NCBI RefSeq assembly: GCF_016907815.1
Contig: NZ_JAFBCQ010000001.1
Location: forward strand, 1,178,001 to 1,242,000
Direction: 5' to 3'
Length of the DNA stretch: 64,000 nt
From: Microbacterium aurum
GTDB taxonomy: Bacteria > Actinomycetota > Actinomycetes > Actinomycetales > Microbacteriaceae
Numbering within the stretch: position 1 is the first letter of the stretch; the number at the start of each line of letters is the position of its first letter. Shown here one piece after another: positions 17,938-26,682 of this stretch. The position numbers and the translations under genes are program-made. The notes beneath the pieces were generated by a model. The model had not been told where the DNA came from. It worked only from the letters and a program-made list of their open reading frames with translations, and did not search any database.

Positions 17938-18816
17938 TCAGCCGCGGTCGAGGATCGCCGCGCCGGCGGAGACCTGCACGCTCACGCGGTGCGGCGAGGC
18001 GGGGTCCTCCGTCAGCGTGTGGCGGAACTCGCCCGCCGACACGTCGGAGGCGATGGCGTACGCCGTGTCGGGCAGGGTCAGCTGCAGCCTGCCCGCGGAG
18101 ACGTCGGCGGTCACCTCGGTCGGCGCCTCCCCGGTGAGCGTGCCGGTGACGGCGCCGGCGCTCAGGATGATGTCGGCGGTGTCGACGTCATCGAGGTCGA
18201 AGACGGTGCGCCCGGCGGAGGCGTCGACATCGAGGTCGTGCGCCGTGCCCGACAGCTCGATCGAGCCGGCGGCGAGCTCGATGTCCAGGTCCTTGTAGGT
18301 CCCGTCGGCGTGCAGCACCCCGCCGCTCACACCGAACTCGGCGTCGATCGCGGTCCGCTGGAGCGCCGACGGCAGCGTCAACACAGCCTCATCGGTGCCG
18401 CCCCAGTGCCAGCCCGTCCACCACGACCGCTCGTTCGTCACGCGCAGCACGTCGCCGTCCCGCTCGAAGCGCCAGTCGCCCGCGGCGCCGTCGACGGTGA
18501 GCGCGGCATCGCGGCCGTACTCGACCGTGAGCGACGCCCCGGAGATGTCGATGTCGAGCGCGGCGATGCCCGCGGCATCCGCCGTGAACGTCTCGGTGCG
18601 CAGGGTCGCGGCGCGGACCGCGGAGAAGATGCCCGCCGTCACCGTGCCGAGGATGAGGATGCCGCCGACCACGATCGCGAGGATGGCGATGACGCGGGCG
18701 GTGGTGCGCCGCGGCGGCCTGCCGGGCCCCTCGGGCGAACCAGGCGCCCCGGGCGAGCCGGGCGTCGTGGGCGGGCCGGCCACCGGCGGCGGGGTGAGGG
18801 CCGTCGTCGTGCTCAT
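17938..18816 (-). CDS. DUF4097-type membrane-anchored protein
   Basis: A 292-residue protein. A Pro/Gly-rich cytoplasmic N-terminus (about 1-38) precedes one membrane helix (about 42-62). The outside part is a repetitive beta-structure of short strands (LDIDISGASLTVEYG, LDIELAAGSIELSG, LDVDASAGRTVFDL, ITADVSAGRLQLTL-like), typical of DUF4097/LiaI-LiaF-like adhesin-fold proteins. It is the last gene of a kinase/regulator operon; its ATG overlaps the regulator's TGA. It may sense or buffer envelope stress signals to the kinase. Confidence 0.8.
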   Translation of the reverse strand: MSTTTALTPPPVAGPPTTPGSPGAPGSPEGPGRPPRRTTARVIAILAIVVGGILILGTVTAGIFSAVRAATLRTETFTADAAGIAALDIDISGASLTVEYGRDAALTVDGAAGDWRFERDGDVLRVTNERSWWTGWHWGGTDEAVLTLPSALQRTAIDAEFGVSGGVLHADGTYKDLDIELAAGSIELSGTAHDLDVDASAGRTVFDLDDVDTADIILSAGAVTGTLTGEAPTEVTADVSAGRLQLTLPDTAYAIASDVSAGEFRHTLTEDPASPHRVSVQVSAGAAILDRG

Positions 18817-19496
18817 CGGAGTGCTCCGTTCTGGGGCGCCGTGCCGGAGCCGCCGTGGTCGAGGTGGACGAGCGCGGCGAGCACGCGGCGGTTGCCGTGC
18901 TCGTCCTGCTCGAGGTCGAGTTTCTGGAAGAGCGAGGTGATGTGCTTCTCGACGCTCGCCTCGCTGACGAACAGCGTCTGGGCAATCGCCTGGTTGCTCT
19001 TGCCTTCGGCGATCAGCGCGAGCACCGAGCGCTCCCGCTCGGTGAGCCGCGCCATCCGCTCGTCGCGGGACCGGCGGGTCAGCAGCTGAGCCACGACCTC
19101 GGGGTCGAGCACCGTGGCGCCGGCCGCGATGCGCTCGACGGAGGCGAGGAAGTCGCGGATGTCGGCGACGCGGTCCTTCAGCAGGTAGCCGAACGCGGCC
19201 GACTGACCGGTGATCAGCTCGCTCGCGTAGCGCTCCTCGACGTACTGGCTGAGCACGAGCACCGGAAGGGCCGGGTCGGCTGCGCGCAGCGCCAGGGCGG
19301 CGCGGATGCCCTCGTCGGTGAACGTCGGGGGCAGGCGCACGTCGAGGATGCACAGCTCCGGCGCGGTCCGCGCCACGGCGGCGTCGAGGTCGGACGCGTC
19401 GGGCAGGGCGGCGACGACCGCGTGGCCGGCGTCCTCCAGCACGCGCACGAGTCCTTCGCGCAGCAGGGCGGAGTCTTCGCAGATCAGGATGCGCAC
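18813..19496 (-). CDS. NarL/FixJ-type response regulator
   Basis: A 227-residue regulator. The receiver domain (1-120) has acidic Glu7-Asp8, the phospho-acceptor Asp in CILDVRLPP and Lys in YLLKDR. A LuxR-type helix-turn-helix follows (LTERERSVLALIAEGKSNQAIA and VSEASVEKHI). The GTG start overlaps the kinase gene's 3' end by 13 nt, and its stop overlaps the DUF4097 start by 4 nt, so all three are translated together. Confidence 0.93.
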   Translation of the reverse strand: MRILICEDSALLREGLVRVLEDAGHAVVAALPDASDLDAAVARTAPELCILDVRLPPTFTDEGIRAALALRAADPALPVLVLSQYVEERYASELITGQSAAFGYLLKDRVADIRDFLASVERIAAGATVLDPEVVAQLLTRRSRDERMARLTERERSVLALIAEGKSNQAIAQTLFVSEASVEKHITSLFQKLDLEQDEHGNRRVLAALVHLDHGGSGTAPQNGALR

Positions 19497-20782
19497 GGGA
19501 CGCTCACCTCCAGGGCGGTCGGTCCGCCGGCCGGGCTGTCCAGGCGGGCGGTGCCGCCGGCGGCGAGGATGCGGTTGGTGATGCCGTCCAGTCCGCCACC
19601 GGGTAGCACCCGTGCGCCGCCGATGCCGTTGTCCTCGACGCGCGCCCAGAGGGTCCCGTCGTCGCGGCGGCGCACCACGACGCGCGCCTCCGAGCCGCGG
19701 GAGTGCTTCGCCGCGTTCGTCAGCGACTCCGCGATCGCGAAGTACACGGCGGCCTCGGCCTGCGCGCTGCAGCGTCCCTCAACGCGCACGTCGAGCTGCA
19801 CCGGGATGGGGGAGCGGGCCGCGAGCGCGCTGAGCGCGGCATCCAGCCCACGATCGTCCAGGACAGAGGCGTGGATGCCGCGGGCCAGCTGCCGCAGCTC
19901 GGTGATCGCCGCCTTCGTGGAGGTGTGCGCCTCGTCGACGAGGGCTTTCGCGGCGGCGGGGTCGTCGTCGATCTTCTGCTGGGCGAGACCCAGGGTCATC
20001 GCGACGGAGACGAGCCGCGGCTGCACGCCGTCGTGCAGGTCGCGCTCGATGCGGGTGCGCTCGACCTCGCTCGCCCGCACGGCTCCCGCCCGCTGCGCGC
20101 CGGCGACCTGCGCCTGCGCGGCGAACTGCGCCTCCTGCGAGGGGACGAGGATCGCGCGGGTGAGCACGGCGTGCAGCAGCGCGACGCCGAGAAGCACGGC
20201 GAGCGAGATGACGACGCCGAGCACGCCGAGGCCGACCGCCCACCCGTCCTCGATCTGGAAGCCGGTGCCGGGGACGCGCACGGTGTCGGCGGCCCCCAGC
20301 GGAGCGAACGCGAGGCCGACCGAGGCGACGAGCCCCGCGACGGTGGGTAGCACGACGAGGCCGAGCACCGTCGCGATGGCGGCGCTGGCGACGCCGCGCC
20401 ACATCTGCCCGTCGATGAACTGCTGCCACAGGGTGCGCATCCAGCCGCCGAACCCAGGGACGCCGCTGCGTCGTGCGCGCAGCGTGGGAACGCCGAAACC
20501 GTACAGACCCTCGACCCGCTCGTGCTCGAGCCACGAGGTCGCCCACAGCAGATAGAGGAAGGCGAGGAGGAACAGGATGCCGATGCCGAGCACCAGCAGC
20601 AGGCTCACGCCGAGGCTCAGCAGCGTCGCGAGTGCGCCGAACAGGAGCGAGCCGACGAGGCCGGCGGCCGCCAGCTGGGCGATCGCGCCGAGGTGGGAGG
20701 CCAGATGGGGCCGCGTGGCGCGCGCGACCGACGGCGGCGCGGCGACCGACGGGGAGCCGCTGGCGGATGTGGCGATGGTCAT
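19484..20782 (-). CDS. Sensor histidine kinase, HisKA_3 family
   Basis: A 432-residue kinase. Four or more membrane helices occupy residues 25-220, some in pairs with short loops. The dimerisation/phosphotransfer helix has the acceptor His in RIERDLHDGVQPRLVSV. The ATPase domain has the N box (LTNAAKHSR), DNGIGG and GGLDGI. It should phosphorylate the adjacent regulator. The layout resembles cell-envelope stress systems such as LiaRS or DesK. TACCGT lies 6 nt before the ATG. Confidence 0.92.
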   Translation of the reverse strand: MTIATSASGSPSVAAPPSVARATRPHLASHLGAIAQLAAAGLVGSLLFGALATLLSLGVSLLLVLGIGILFLLAFLYLLWATSWLEHERVEGLYGFGVPTLRARRSGVPGFGGWMRTLWQQFIDGQMWRGVASAAIATVLGLVVLPTVAGLVASVGLAFAPLGAADTVRVPGTGFQIEDGWAVGLGVLGVVISLAVLLGVALLHAVLTRAILVPSQEAQFAAQAQVAGAQRAGAVRASEVERTRIERDLHDGVQPRLVSVAMTLGLAQQKIDDDPAAAKALVDEAHTSTKAAITELRQLARGIHASVLDDRGLDAALSALAARSPIPVQLDVRVEGRCSAQAEAAVYFAIAESLTNAAKHSRGSEARVVVRRRDDGTLWARVEDNGIGGARVLPGGGLDGITNRILAAGGTARLDSPAGGPTALEVSVPCAS

Positions 20783-20788
20783 GGCTCC

Positions 20789-20794
20789 ACGGTA
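20789..20794 (-). promoter_or_regulatory. -10 box TACCGT of the kinase operon
   Basis: TACCGT, 6 nt before the kinase ATG at 20782. Confidence 0.6.
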
Positions 20795-20878
20795 GGGGTG
20801 CGCCGCGCGCGCCGCCCCAGAGCCAGCCCGACGAAGCGCTTCGGGTTATCCCTACGCAGCGACTGGGAAGATGAGGAG

Positions 20879-21691
20879 GTGACCGCACCCGACATCCGCC
20901 TCATCGCCGTCGACATGGACGGCACGCTGCTCCGGCCCGACGGGTCGATGCCCGACGGACTGTGGGCGCTGCTCGAGCGACTGCGGGAGCGGAAGATCGC
21001 GTTCGCGCCCGCCAGCGGGCGGCAGCTCGCGACACTGCAGCGGATGTTCGCCGGTGTCGACGCCGAGCTCGACTACATCGCCGAGAACGGTGCGTACGTC
21101 GTGAGAGGGGATGCCGAGGTCAGCTCCGACGCGATGGATCCGGTCTTCGCGGCCGCCGTGGTCGCCCGGTTGCGCGGCCTCGTCGCGGACGGCGCACTGC
21201 GCGCCGGGCTCGTGGTGTGCGGCAAGCGCTCGGCGTACATCGAGGACACCGCGCCGCAGTTCGTGGCCGAGGTCGAGAAGTACTATGCGAGGCTCGAGGT
21301 CGTGCCCGACCTGCTGGCGGTGTCGGACCAGATCCTCAAGCTCGCGATCTTCGACATCGACGGCGGCGAGGCGCACACGGCGCCGGCGTTCGCCGACCTC
21401 CGCGAGAGCCATCAGGTCGTCGTGTCGGGCCGGCACTGGGTCGACATCATGAACACGACCGTGAACAAGGGTGTGGCCCTGCGGAACCTGCAGGCCGCTC
21501 TCGGTGTCACGCCCGCCCAGACCGCCGCCTTCGGCGACTACCTCAACGACCTGCAGCTGCTGCAGGCGGCGGACTGGTCGTACGCGATGGCCGACGCCCA
21601 CCCCGACGTGGCTGCCGTCGCGCGGTTCCGCGCGGGCTCCAACGCCGAGGCGGGCGTCCTCACCGAGATCGATGAACTGATCGGGGAGTGA
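20879..21691 (+). CDS. HAD-superfamily phosphatase, Cof type
   Basis: A 270-residue hydrolase. Motif I is VDMDGTLL (nucleophile and acid Asp); motif II PASGRQ; motif III Lys in NKGVALRNL; motif IV FGDYLNDLQLL. The cap of the IIB type sits between motifs II and III. Substrates in the family are sugar phosphates, FMN or PLP. The GTG start at 20879 is embedded in GAGGAGGTG, so the true start or leader structure is a little uncertain. Confidence 0.88.
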   Translation: MTAPDIRLIAVDMDGTLLRPDGSMPDGLWALLERLRERKIAFAPASGRQLATLQRMFAGVDAELDYIAENGAYVVRGDAEVSSDAMDPVFAAAVVARLRGLVADGALRAGLVVCGKRSAYIEDTAPQFVAEVEKYYARLEVVPDLLAVSDQILKLAIFDIDGGEAHTAPAFADLRESHQVVVSGRHWVDIMNTTVNKGVALRNLQAALGVTPAQTAAFGDYLNDLQLLQAADWSYAMADAHPDVAAVARFRAGSNAEAGVLTEIDELIGE

Positions 21692-21728
21692 CCCCGGTCC
21701 GCACGCGCCGCGCCGCGTCGACCGGGCG

Positions 21729-21734
21729 TAGCGT
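21729..21734 (+). promoter_or_regulatory. -10 box TAGCGT of leaderless gene at 21742
   Basis: TAGCGT, 7 nt before the ATG at 21742. Confidence 0.6.
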
Positions 21735-21741
21735 GGAGGCC

Positions 21742-22572
21742 ATGGTCACGATTCCCACGGTCACCCTGAACGACGGCACCGCCTTTCCCGAGCTCGGTCT
21801 CGGCACCTACAACCTGCGCGGCGAGGACGGCACGGCCGCCATCGTCGCCGCCATCGAGAGCGGTTACCGGCTGCTCGACTCGGCCGTCAACTACGAGAAC
21901 GAGGCGGAGGTCGGCGAGGCGGCGCGGCGCAGCGGCATCCGCGACGAGCTCATCGTGGCGACGAAGGTGCCCGGCCGCGATCACGGCTACGACGAGACGA
22001 TCCGCAGCGCCGAGGGATCGCTCGAGCGACTCGGGCTCGACCGGATCGACCTGTACCTCATCCACTGGCCGAACCCCAGCGTAGATCGCTACGTCGACAC
22101 GTTCCGCGCCATGATCGCGCTGCAGGGCGAAGGCAAGGTCGGCTCGGTCGGCGTCTCGAACTTCACCGAGCCGATGCTGACCCGCCTCATCGACGAGACC
22201 GGGGTCACCCCCGCCGTCAACCAGGTCGAGCTGCACCCCTACTTCCCGCAGGCGGCGCTGCGCGCGTTCCACGCCGAGCACGGCATCCGCACCGAGAGCT
22301 GGAGCCCGCTCGCGCGCCGCAGCGAGCTGCTCACCGAGCGCGTCGTCGCCGACGTCGCCGCCGCGCACGGCGTCACGCCCACGCAGGCCGTCCTCCGCTG
22401 GCACACGCAGCTGGGCTCGACGCCCATCCCGAAGTCCGCCGACCCCGCGCGTCAGATCGAGAACGCCGACGTGTTCGGCTTCACGCTGACGGATGCCGAG
22501 GTCAGCGCGATCAGCGGGCTCGAGCGCGGGCGGCTGTGGGACGGCGACCCCGACACCCACGAAGAGATGTGA
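21742..22572 (+). CDS. Aldo/keto reductase
   Basis: A 276-residue NADPH-dependent reductase. The catalytic tetrad is visible: Asp in LLDSAVNYENE, Tyr in the same motif, Lys in IVATKVPG, His in LIHWPNP. The cofactor motif IPKSADPARQIEN is near the C-terminus. It belongs with bacterial 2,5-diketo-gluconate reductase-like enzymes. Substrate is unknown. It is leaderless by the TAGCGT box, and independent of the HAD gene. Confidence 0.92.
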   Translation: MVTIPTVTLNDGTAFPELGLGTYNLRGEDGTAAIVAAIESGYRLLDSAVNYENEAEVGEAARRSGIRDELIVATKVPGRDHGYDETIRSAEGSLERLGLDRIDLYLIHWPNPSVDRYVDTFRAMIALQGEGKVGSVGVSNFTEPMLTRLIDETGVTPAVNQVELHPYFPQAALRAFHAEHGIRTESWSPLARRSELLTERVVADVAAAHGVTPTQAVLRWHTQLGSTPIPKSADPARQIENADVFGFTLTDAEVSAISGLERGRLWDGDPDTHEEM

Positions 22573-22584
22573 CGGGCTCGCCGG

Positions 22585-23277
22585 CTAGGCGCGGGCGACG
22601 GCGGGCCGCGGCGCGCCGACCCGCGCCAGCAGCCGGTCGAGGGCGTAGTAGACGTAGCCGACCCCGACGAGGGCGACGGTGAGTCCCACGATCCACAGGA
22701 TCACGTCGCCGAGCCCGTTGACCTCGACGTTCATGAACGGGTAGGGGTAGCGCACGCCCGGCGCGAACTCGCCGCCGAGCGCACCGTAGGTGAAGGCGAA
22801 CGCGAGGTAGGCGTAGGGGATGAGGGCCCACAGCAGCGGGTCGTACGCGCGCAGCCTGCCCTTCGGCACGAACAGCAGCCAGTCCACGATGACGAGGATC
22901 GGCGTGATGATGTGCACGAGGTTGTCGGTCAGTGTGAACGGCTCGTACGCGCCCGGCTGAGTGAACAGCGACGGCACCAGCACGAACAGGTAGATGAGCA
23001 TCGTGACGGTGATCGCCTCCATGATCGCCGCCGCCCAGCGGGCGGACGGCGTGGAGACGCCGGTCCATCCGTCTCGCTGCGCATCGCGCACGGTGACGAT
23101 CGCCGACAGCACCATCCACACCAGGCACAGCACGTTGCTCATGACCGTGTAATAGGTGAACGACGACCAGGTCGGCGTGGCCGTCCACAGGCCGGACACG
23201 CGGGCGATGCCGAAGACGATCATCAGCGCCGCGAGGGCGCGGTAGAAGAACGCGAGCAGGCGGGAGCGCAGGACCAT
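22585..23277 (-). CDS. Pr6Pr family membrane protein
   Basis: A 230-residue protein with six to seven membrane helices. FFYRALAALMIVFG, FTYYTVMSNVLC, LTDNLVHIITPILVIVDWLLF and YPYPFMNV match the Pr6Pr (FAR-17a/AIG1-like) family. Function is unproven; relatives hydrolyse fatty-acid esters of hydroxy fatty acids in animals. I place the start at 23277, where TACGAT lies 7 nt upstream; a longer frame would cover the promoter. Confidence 0.82.
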   Translation of the reverse strand: MVLRSRLLAFFYRALAALMIVFGIARVSGLWTATPTWSSFTYYTVMSNVLCLVWMVLSAIVTVRDAQRDGWTGVSTPSARWAAAIMEAITVTMLIYLFVLVPSLFTQPGAYEPFTLTDNLVHIITPILVIVDWLLFVPKGRLRAYDPLLWALIPYAYLAFAFTYGALGGEFAPGVRYPYPFMNVEVNGLGDVILWIVGLTVALVGVGYVYYALDRLLARVGAPRPAVARA

Positions 23278-23284
23278 GGCGCCC

Positions 23285-23290
23285 ATCGTA
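23285..23290 (-). promoter_or_regulatory. -10 box TACGAT of leaderless gene at 23277
   Basis: TACGAT, 7 nt before the ATG on the minus strand. Confidence 0.6.
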
Positions 23291-23305
23291 GGGGCGGTCG
23301 CGGGC

Positions 23306-24094
23306 TCAGTGCGGAGCGTGATACTCGTCGGTGCCGCGCTTCCAGTAGCCCTTGACCACGACATGGTCGGTGTCGAGCCCCCAGCGATCCAGCAGCAGGG
23401 CCCGGCCGTGCGTGACGATCGACTGTTCCGCCGCGACGAAGCCGAAGACATCGCCGGCCGGACGGTCGGCCGCGGTCAGCGCATCCAGGCGGGCGGCGAG
23501 AGCGGCCCCGGCCGCCGCGCCACCGCGGTGCACCTGCTCGACGACCACGCCGGCGGGGGCATCGAGGGGCAGCTCGTGGTCGGCATCCGCCACCTCCACG
23601 AGGATGCGTCCCACCGCGTCGGCGTCCATCAGGTGCGTGAAACGCCGCATGGCGGGCACGGCGGTCTCATCGCCTGCGAGCAGCCAGCCGTCGGGACGTC
23701 CCGTCATCAGCATCGAACCCCGGGGGCCGCCGACGCCGGCGATCGCGCCGATCTCCGCGGTCGCAGCCCACGGTGCGGCGACTCCCTGATCGCCGTGGAT
23801 CGCGAACTCCAGGTCGAGCCATCCCTCGTCGGCATCCCACGCCAACGGCGTGTACTCGCGGCTGGGAGCCGCGCGCAGCTCCTCGACCGACGCGGGCGGG
23901 GTGTCGGGGAAGAACACGCGGATGTGGTCGTCCGATCCCAGCGAGGTGAACCCGCGCAGGTCCGCTCCCTCGAGCCGGATGCGGACGTAATCCGCGGTCA
24001 GCCACTGCCGCGCCGCCAGATGCACCTGGCGGAAGCGCAGCTCGAGCCCGGTCCGGGACAGCGTGAACGAGGGCGTGGAGGTGGGGGAGGTCAT
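23306..24094 (-). CDS. Siderophore-interacting flavin reductase
   Basis: A 262-residue cytoplasmic reductase that releases iron from imported ferric siderophores. The FAD site is REYTPLAWD (RxYTxR-like, with Ala-Trp in place of the second Arg), followed by GVAAPWAATAEIG and GPRGSM. The C-terminal NAD(P)H part contains GDETAVPAMRR and FVAAEQS. It diverges from the iron-siderophore ABC operon at 24690, with which it must work. The start follows TACCCT by 6 nt; a degenerate iron box covers that -10. Confidence 0.9.
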   Translation of the reverse strand: MTSPTSTPSFTLSRTGLELRFRQVHLAARQWLTADYVRIRLEGADLRGFTSLGSDDHIRVFFPDTPPASVEELRAAPSREYTPLAWDADEGWLDLEFAIHGDQGVAAPWAATAEIGAIAGVGGPRGSMLMTGRPDGWLLAGDETAVPAMRRFTHLMDADAVGRILVEVADADHELPLDAPAGVVVEQVHRGGAAAGAALAARLDALTAADRPAGDVFGFVAAEQSIVTHGRALLLDRWGLDTDHVVVKGYWKRGTDEYHAPH

Positions 24095-24098
24095 GAGC

Positions 24099-24117
24099 TT
24101 AGGGTACCCTCACTTGG
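24099..24117. promoter_or_regulatory. Degenerate DtxR/IdeR-type iron box at the SIP promoter
   Basis: TTAGGGTACCCTCACTTGG matches 13 of 19 positions of the consensus TTAGGTTAGSCTAACCTAA and overlaps the -10 box TACCCT of the reductase gene. Weak alone, but supported by the gene's role and the perfect box nearby. Confidence 0.5.
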
Positions 24118-24250
24118 CGCTGCCGGCGCCCGGCTACCGCGCAGGCTCGTGCCGGTCAAGCCCCTCCGTGTCGACGTCGTCGATCCGTAGCGTCGCAACG
24201 GAGAGGCTCGGCGAACCGTCGCCGGCGCCCGCACCGGAAGGGAATGCGAC

Positions 24251-24439
24251 ATGAGCGACATCACGGGACAGGACGATCCCGACAGCACCGACACCGACGT
24301 GACCCGCAAGGCCGGCGGCCTGGGGCAGGACGGCACGATCCCGCCCGACCCCGACGGCGTCGCGGCCGGTCACACCGACGAGCCGTCGAACTTCAATCAG
24401 GAAGAGGACGAGGAGGCGCCGCCGGAGAGCGCGCCCTGA
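24251..24439 (+). CDS. Small acidic protein of unknown function
   Basis: A 62-residue, strongly acidic, Pro- and Asp-rich protein with almost no hydrophobic residues (SDITGQDDPDSTDTD at the start, EEDEEAPPESAP at the end). It is probably disordered. GGAAGGGAAT precedes the ATG. A TAGCGT box at 24188 could drive it. No function can be assigned. Confidence 0.6.
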   Translation: MSDITGQDDPDSTDTDVTRKAGGLGQDGTIPPDPDGVAAGHTDEPSNFNQEEDEEAPPESAP

Positions 24440-24467
24440 CGGGGGAGAGCCCTGGGTCGTCGCGCAG

Positions 24468-24578
24468 TCAGAGCTGGGCGCCGTCGTCCCAGGGGTCGTT
24501 GTCGTTCGGCGTGCGGCCGCGCCACGATTCGTAGGCGATGAGCCAGCCGATCGACGCGAGGTGGCGGTTCCTGGTCAG
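24468..24578 (-). other. Small open frame without ATG or GTG, possible remnant
   Basis: A 36-codon minus-strand frame reads LASIGWLIAYESWRGR and then TPNDNDPWDDGAQL before its stop. The half-helix and NDNDPWD end look like real protein, reminiscent of the C-terminal tail of a membrane protein. There is no AUG or GUG, and an in-frame stop lies in the iron box just upstream. It may start at CTG or be a gene remnant. Confidence 0.35.
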
Positions 24579-24593
24579 GTTAGGCTAACCTGA
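24575..24593. promoter_or_regulatory. Perfect DtxR/IdeR iron box
   Basis: TCAGGTTAGGCTAACCTGA is a perfect palindrome around a central base and matches the DtxR/IdeR consensus. It lies 97 nt before the siderophore-binding protein gene and contains TAGGCT and TAACCT as possible -10 boxes. Iron-loaded repressor bound here should shut the importer operon. Confidence 0.9.
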
Positions 24594-24689
24594 CCTGCGT
24601 CGGGTCGCCCGTGCGACCCTGTGCCGACAGCGAGGCGGCGTGCGCCTTCCGCTGCGCACGCGTGCCGCGCCTACCCAGGAGAATCACGC

Positions 24690-25679
24690 ATGAGCAGTAC
24701 GTTCCGTCGTCTGTCCCTTCCCGCGCTCGCCGTCACCGGCGTGCTCGCCCTCGCCGGCTGCGCCGGCAGCGCCCCGGCCGCCGTCGAGAGCGAGACCGCG
24801 GCGCCCGAATCGGTGACCGTCACCGACAACCACGGTGAGCAGACCATCGCGCTGCCGCCTCAGCGCGTCGTCGCCACCGACAACCGCACCATCACCGTGC
24901 TCGACGAGTGGGGGATCGAGGTCGTCGCCGCGCCGCTGGACATCTTCCCGGCGGGCCTGTCGTACAAGGAGGACGGGGCAGACGTCATCAACCTCGGCAA
25001 CCACGGTGAGCCCGACCTCGAGGCCGTCGTCGCCGCCGACCCCGACCTCATCATCAACGGACAGCGGTTCGCGAGCTACTACGGCGACTTCCAGACTCTG
25101 GTGCCGGATGCGACCATCGTCGAGCTCGACCCGCGCGAGGGAGAGGCGCTCGATGAGGAGCTGAAGCGCCAGGTCACCGTGCTCGGCGAGATCTTCGGCA
25201 AGCAGGACGAGGCGGAGAAGATGGTCGCCGACTTCGAGGAGTCGATCGCGCGCGTCACCGCGGCCTACGACGGCACCGAGACGGTCATGGCAGTCATCAC
25301 CTCGGGCGGCGAGATCAACTACGCCGCGCCGACGAGCGGACGCACCCTCGGGCCGGTCTTCGACATCCTCGGCCTCACGCCCGCGCTCACGGTGGACGGC
25401 TCCACCGACCACCAGGGCGACGACATCTCGGTCGAGGCGATCGCAGCATCCAACCCCGACTGGATCCTCGTGATGGACCGGGATGCCGGGGTCAGCGCCA
25501 ACACCGACGAGGCCTACACGCCGGCGAACGACCTCATCGGCACCTCGGAGGCGCTGAAGAACGTCACGGCCGTCACGGCCGGCCACATCGTCTACATGCC
25601 GCAGGGCACCTACCTCAACGAGGGCATCCAGACGTACACGCAGTTCTTCAACGCGCTCGCCGACGCCCTCGAGGCGTGA
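24690..25679 (+). CDS. Iron-siderophore ABC transporter substrate-binding lipoprotein
   Basis: A 329-residue lipoprotein. Signal peptide and lipobox LALAGC (Cys near residue 24) precede a periplasmic-binding-protein fold of the FepB/FeuA/CeuE type: VVATDNRTITVLDEWGIEVV, GEPDLEAVVAADPDLII and NPDWILVMDRD. It captures ferric siderophore outside the cell and delivers it to the two permeases that follow. CAGGAGAA upstream marks the ATG at 24690. It is the first gene of a four-gene operon behind the iron box. Confidence 0.94.
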   Translation: MSSTFRRLSLPALAVTGVLALAGCAGSAPAAVESETAAPESVTVTDNHGEQTIALPPQRVVATDNRTITVLDEWGIEVVAAPLDIFPAGLSYKEDGADVINLGNHGEPDLEAVVAADPDLIINGQRFASYYGDFQTLVPDATIVELDPREGEALDEELKRQVTVLGEIFGKQDEAEKMVADFEESIARVTAAYDGTETVMAVITSGGEINYAAPTSGRTLGPVFDILGLTPALTVDGSTDHQGDDISVEAIAASNPDWILVMDRDAGVSANTDEAYTPANDLIGTSEALKNVTAVTAGHIVYMPQGTYLNEGIQTYTQFFNALADALEA

Positions 25680-25689
25680 GCCGAACCGC

Positions 25690-26682
25690 ATGACTGTGAC
25701 GACCGACGTCGTCGGCGTCCGCCGGCGGTCACGTGGACGCCTGTTCACGTGGCCGCTGGTGGGCGGCCTCGTCGTCGTCGCCCTGCTGGTCGCCCTGTCG
25801 CTGGCCGTCGGCGTGTACGACGTGTGGGGCGCGCCCGACGGCGGCGAGATGTTCCTCATCACCCGCATCCCGCGCACCGTCGGGCTGATCCTCGCGGGCG
25901 CCGCGATGGCGATGTGCGGCCTCGTGATGCAGCTGCTCACACAGAACCGCTTCGTCGAGCCCACGACGACCGGCACCACCGAGTGGGCCGGTCTCGGCCT
26001 GCTGCTGGTGATGCTGCTGTTCCCCGAGGCTCCGCTCATGGCCCGCATGATCGGCGCCGTCGGGATGGCGTTCGTGGGCACGATGCTCTTCTTCTTCTTC
26101 CTGCGCCGCGTCATGCTGACCTCGTCGATCATCGTCCCCATCGTCGGCATGATGATCGGCGCCGTCGTCGGCGCCGTCTCGACCTTCATCGCCCTGTCGA
26201 CCGACATGCTGCAGAGCATGGCCATCTGGTTCACGGGCTCGTTCACGTCGGTCCTGCGCGGACAGTACGAGCCGCTGTGGGTCGTGCTCATCGTCGTGGT
26301 CGCCGTCTTCATCGCCGCCGATCGCTTCACGATCGCCGGCCTCGGTGAGGACGTCGCCACCGGCGTCGGCCTCGACTACCGGCGAATCGTCCTCGTCGGC
26401 ACCGCCCTCATCGCCCTCGCCTCCGGTGTGGTGACCGTTGTCGTGGGCAACCTGCCGTTCCTGGGCCTGATCGTGCCGAACGTGGTGTCGCTGATCCGCG
26501 GCGACGACCTGCGCTCCAACCTCCCCTGGGTCGCGCTGGGCGGCATCGCCCTCATCACGGCGTGCGACATCGTCGCCCGAGTCATCAACATGCCGTTCGA
26601 GGTACCGGTCTCACTCATCCTCGCGATGGTCGGCTCCGTCGTGTTCATCGCCCTTCTGCTGAGGCAGCGTCGCCGTGCCTGA
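25690..26682 (+). CDS. Iron-siderophore ABC transporter permease, FecCD family
   Basis: A 330-residue permease with about nine membrane helices. RIPRTVGLILAGAAMAMCGLVMQLLTQNRFVEPTTTG is the FecCD entry motif, and LGLIVPNVVSLIRGDDLRSNLP the ATPase-coupling loop. It starts 10 nt after the binding-protein gene and overlaps the next permease by 8 nt. Confidence 0.94.
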   Translation: MTVTTDVVGVRRRSRGRLFTWPLVGGLVVVALLVALSLAVGVYDVWGAPDGGEMFLITRIPRTVGLILAGAAMAMCGLVMQLLTQNRFVEPTTTGTTEWAGLGLLLVMLLFPEAPLMARMIGAVGMAFVGTMLFFFFLRRVMLTSSIIVPIVGMMIGAVVGAVSTFIALSTDMLQSMAIWFTGSFTSVLRGQYEPLWVVLIVVVAVFIAADRFTIAGLGEDVATGVGLDYRRIVLVGTALIALASGVVTVVVGNLPFLGLIVPNVVSLIRGDDLRSNLPWVALGGIALITACDIVARVINMPFEVPVSLILAMVGSVVFIALLLRQRRRA

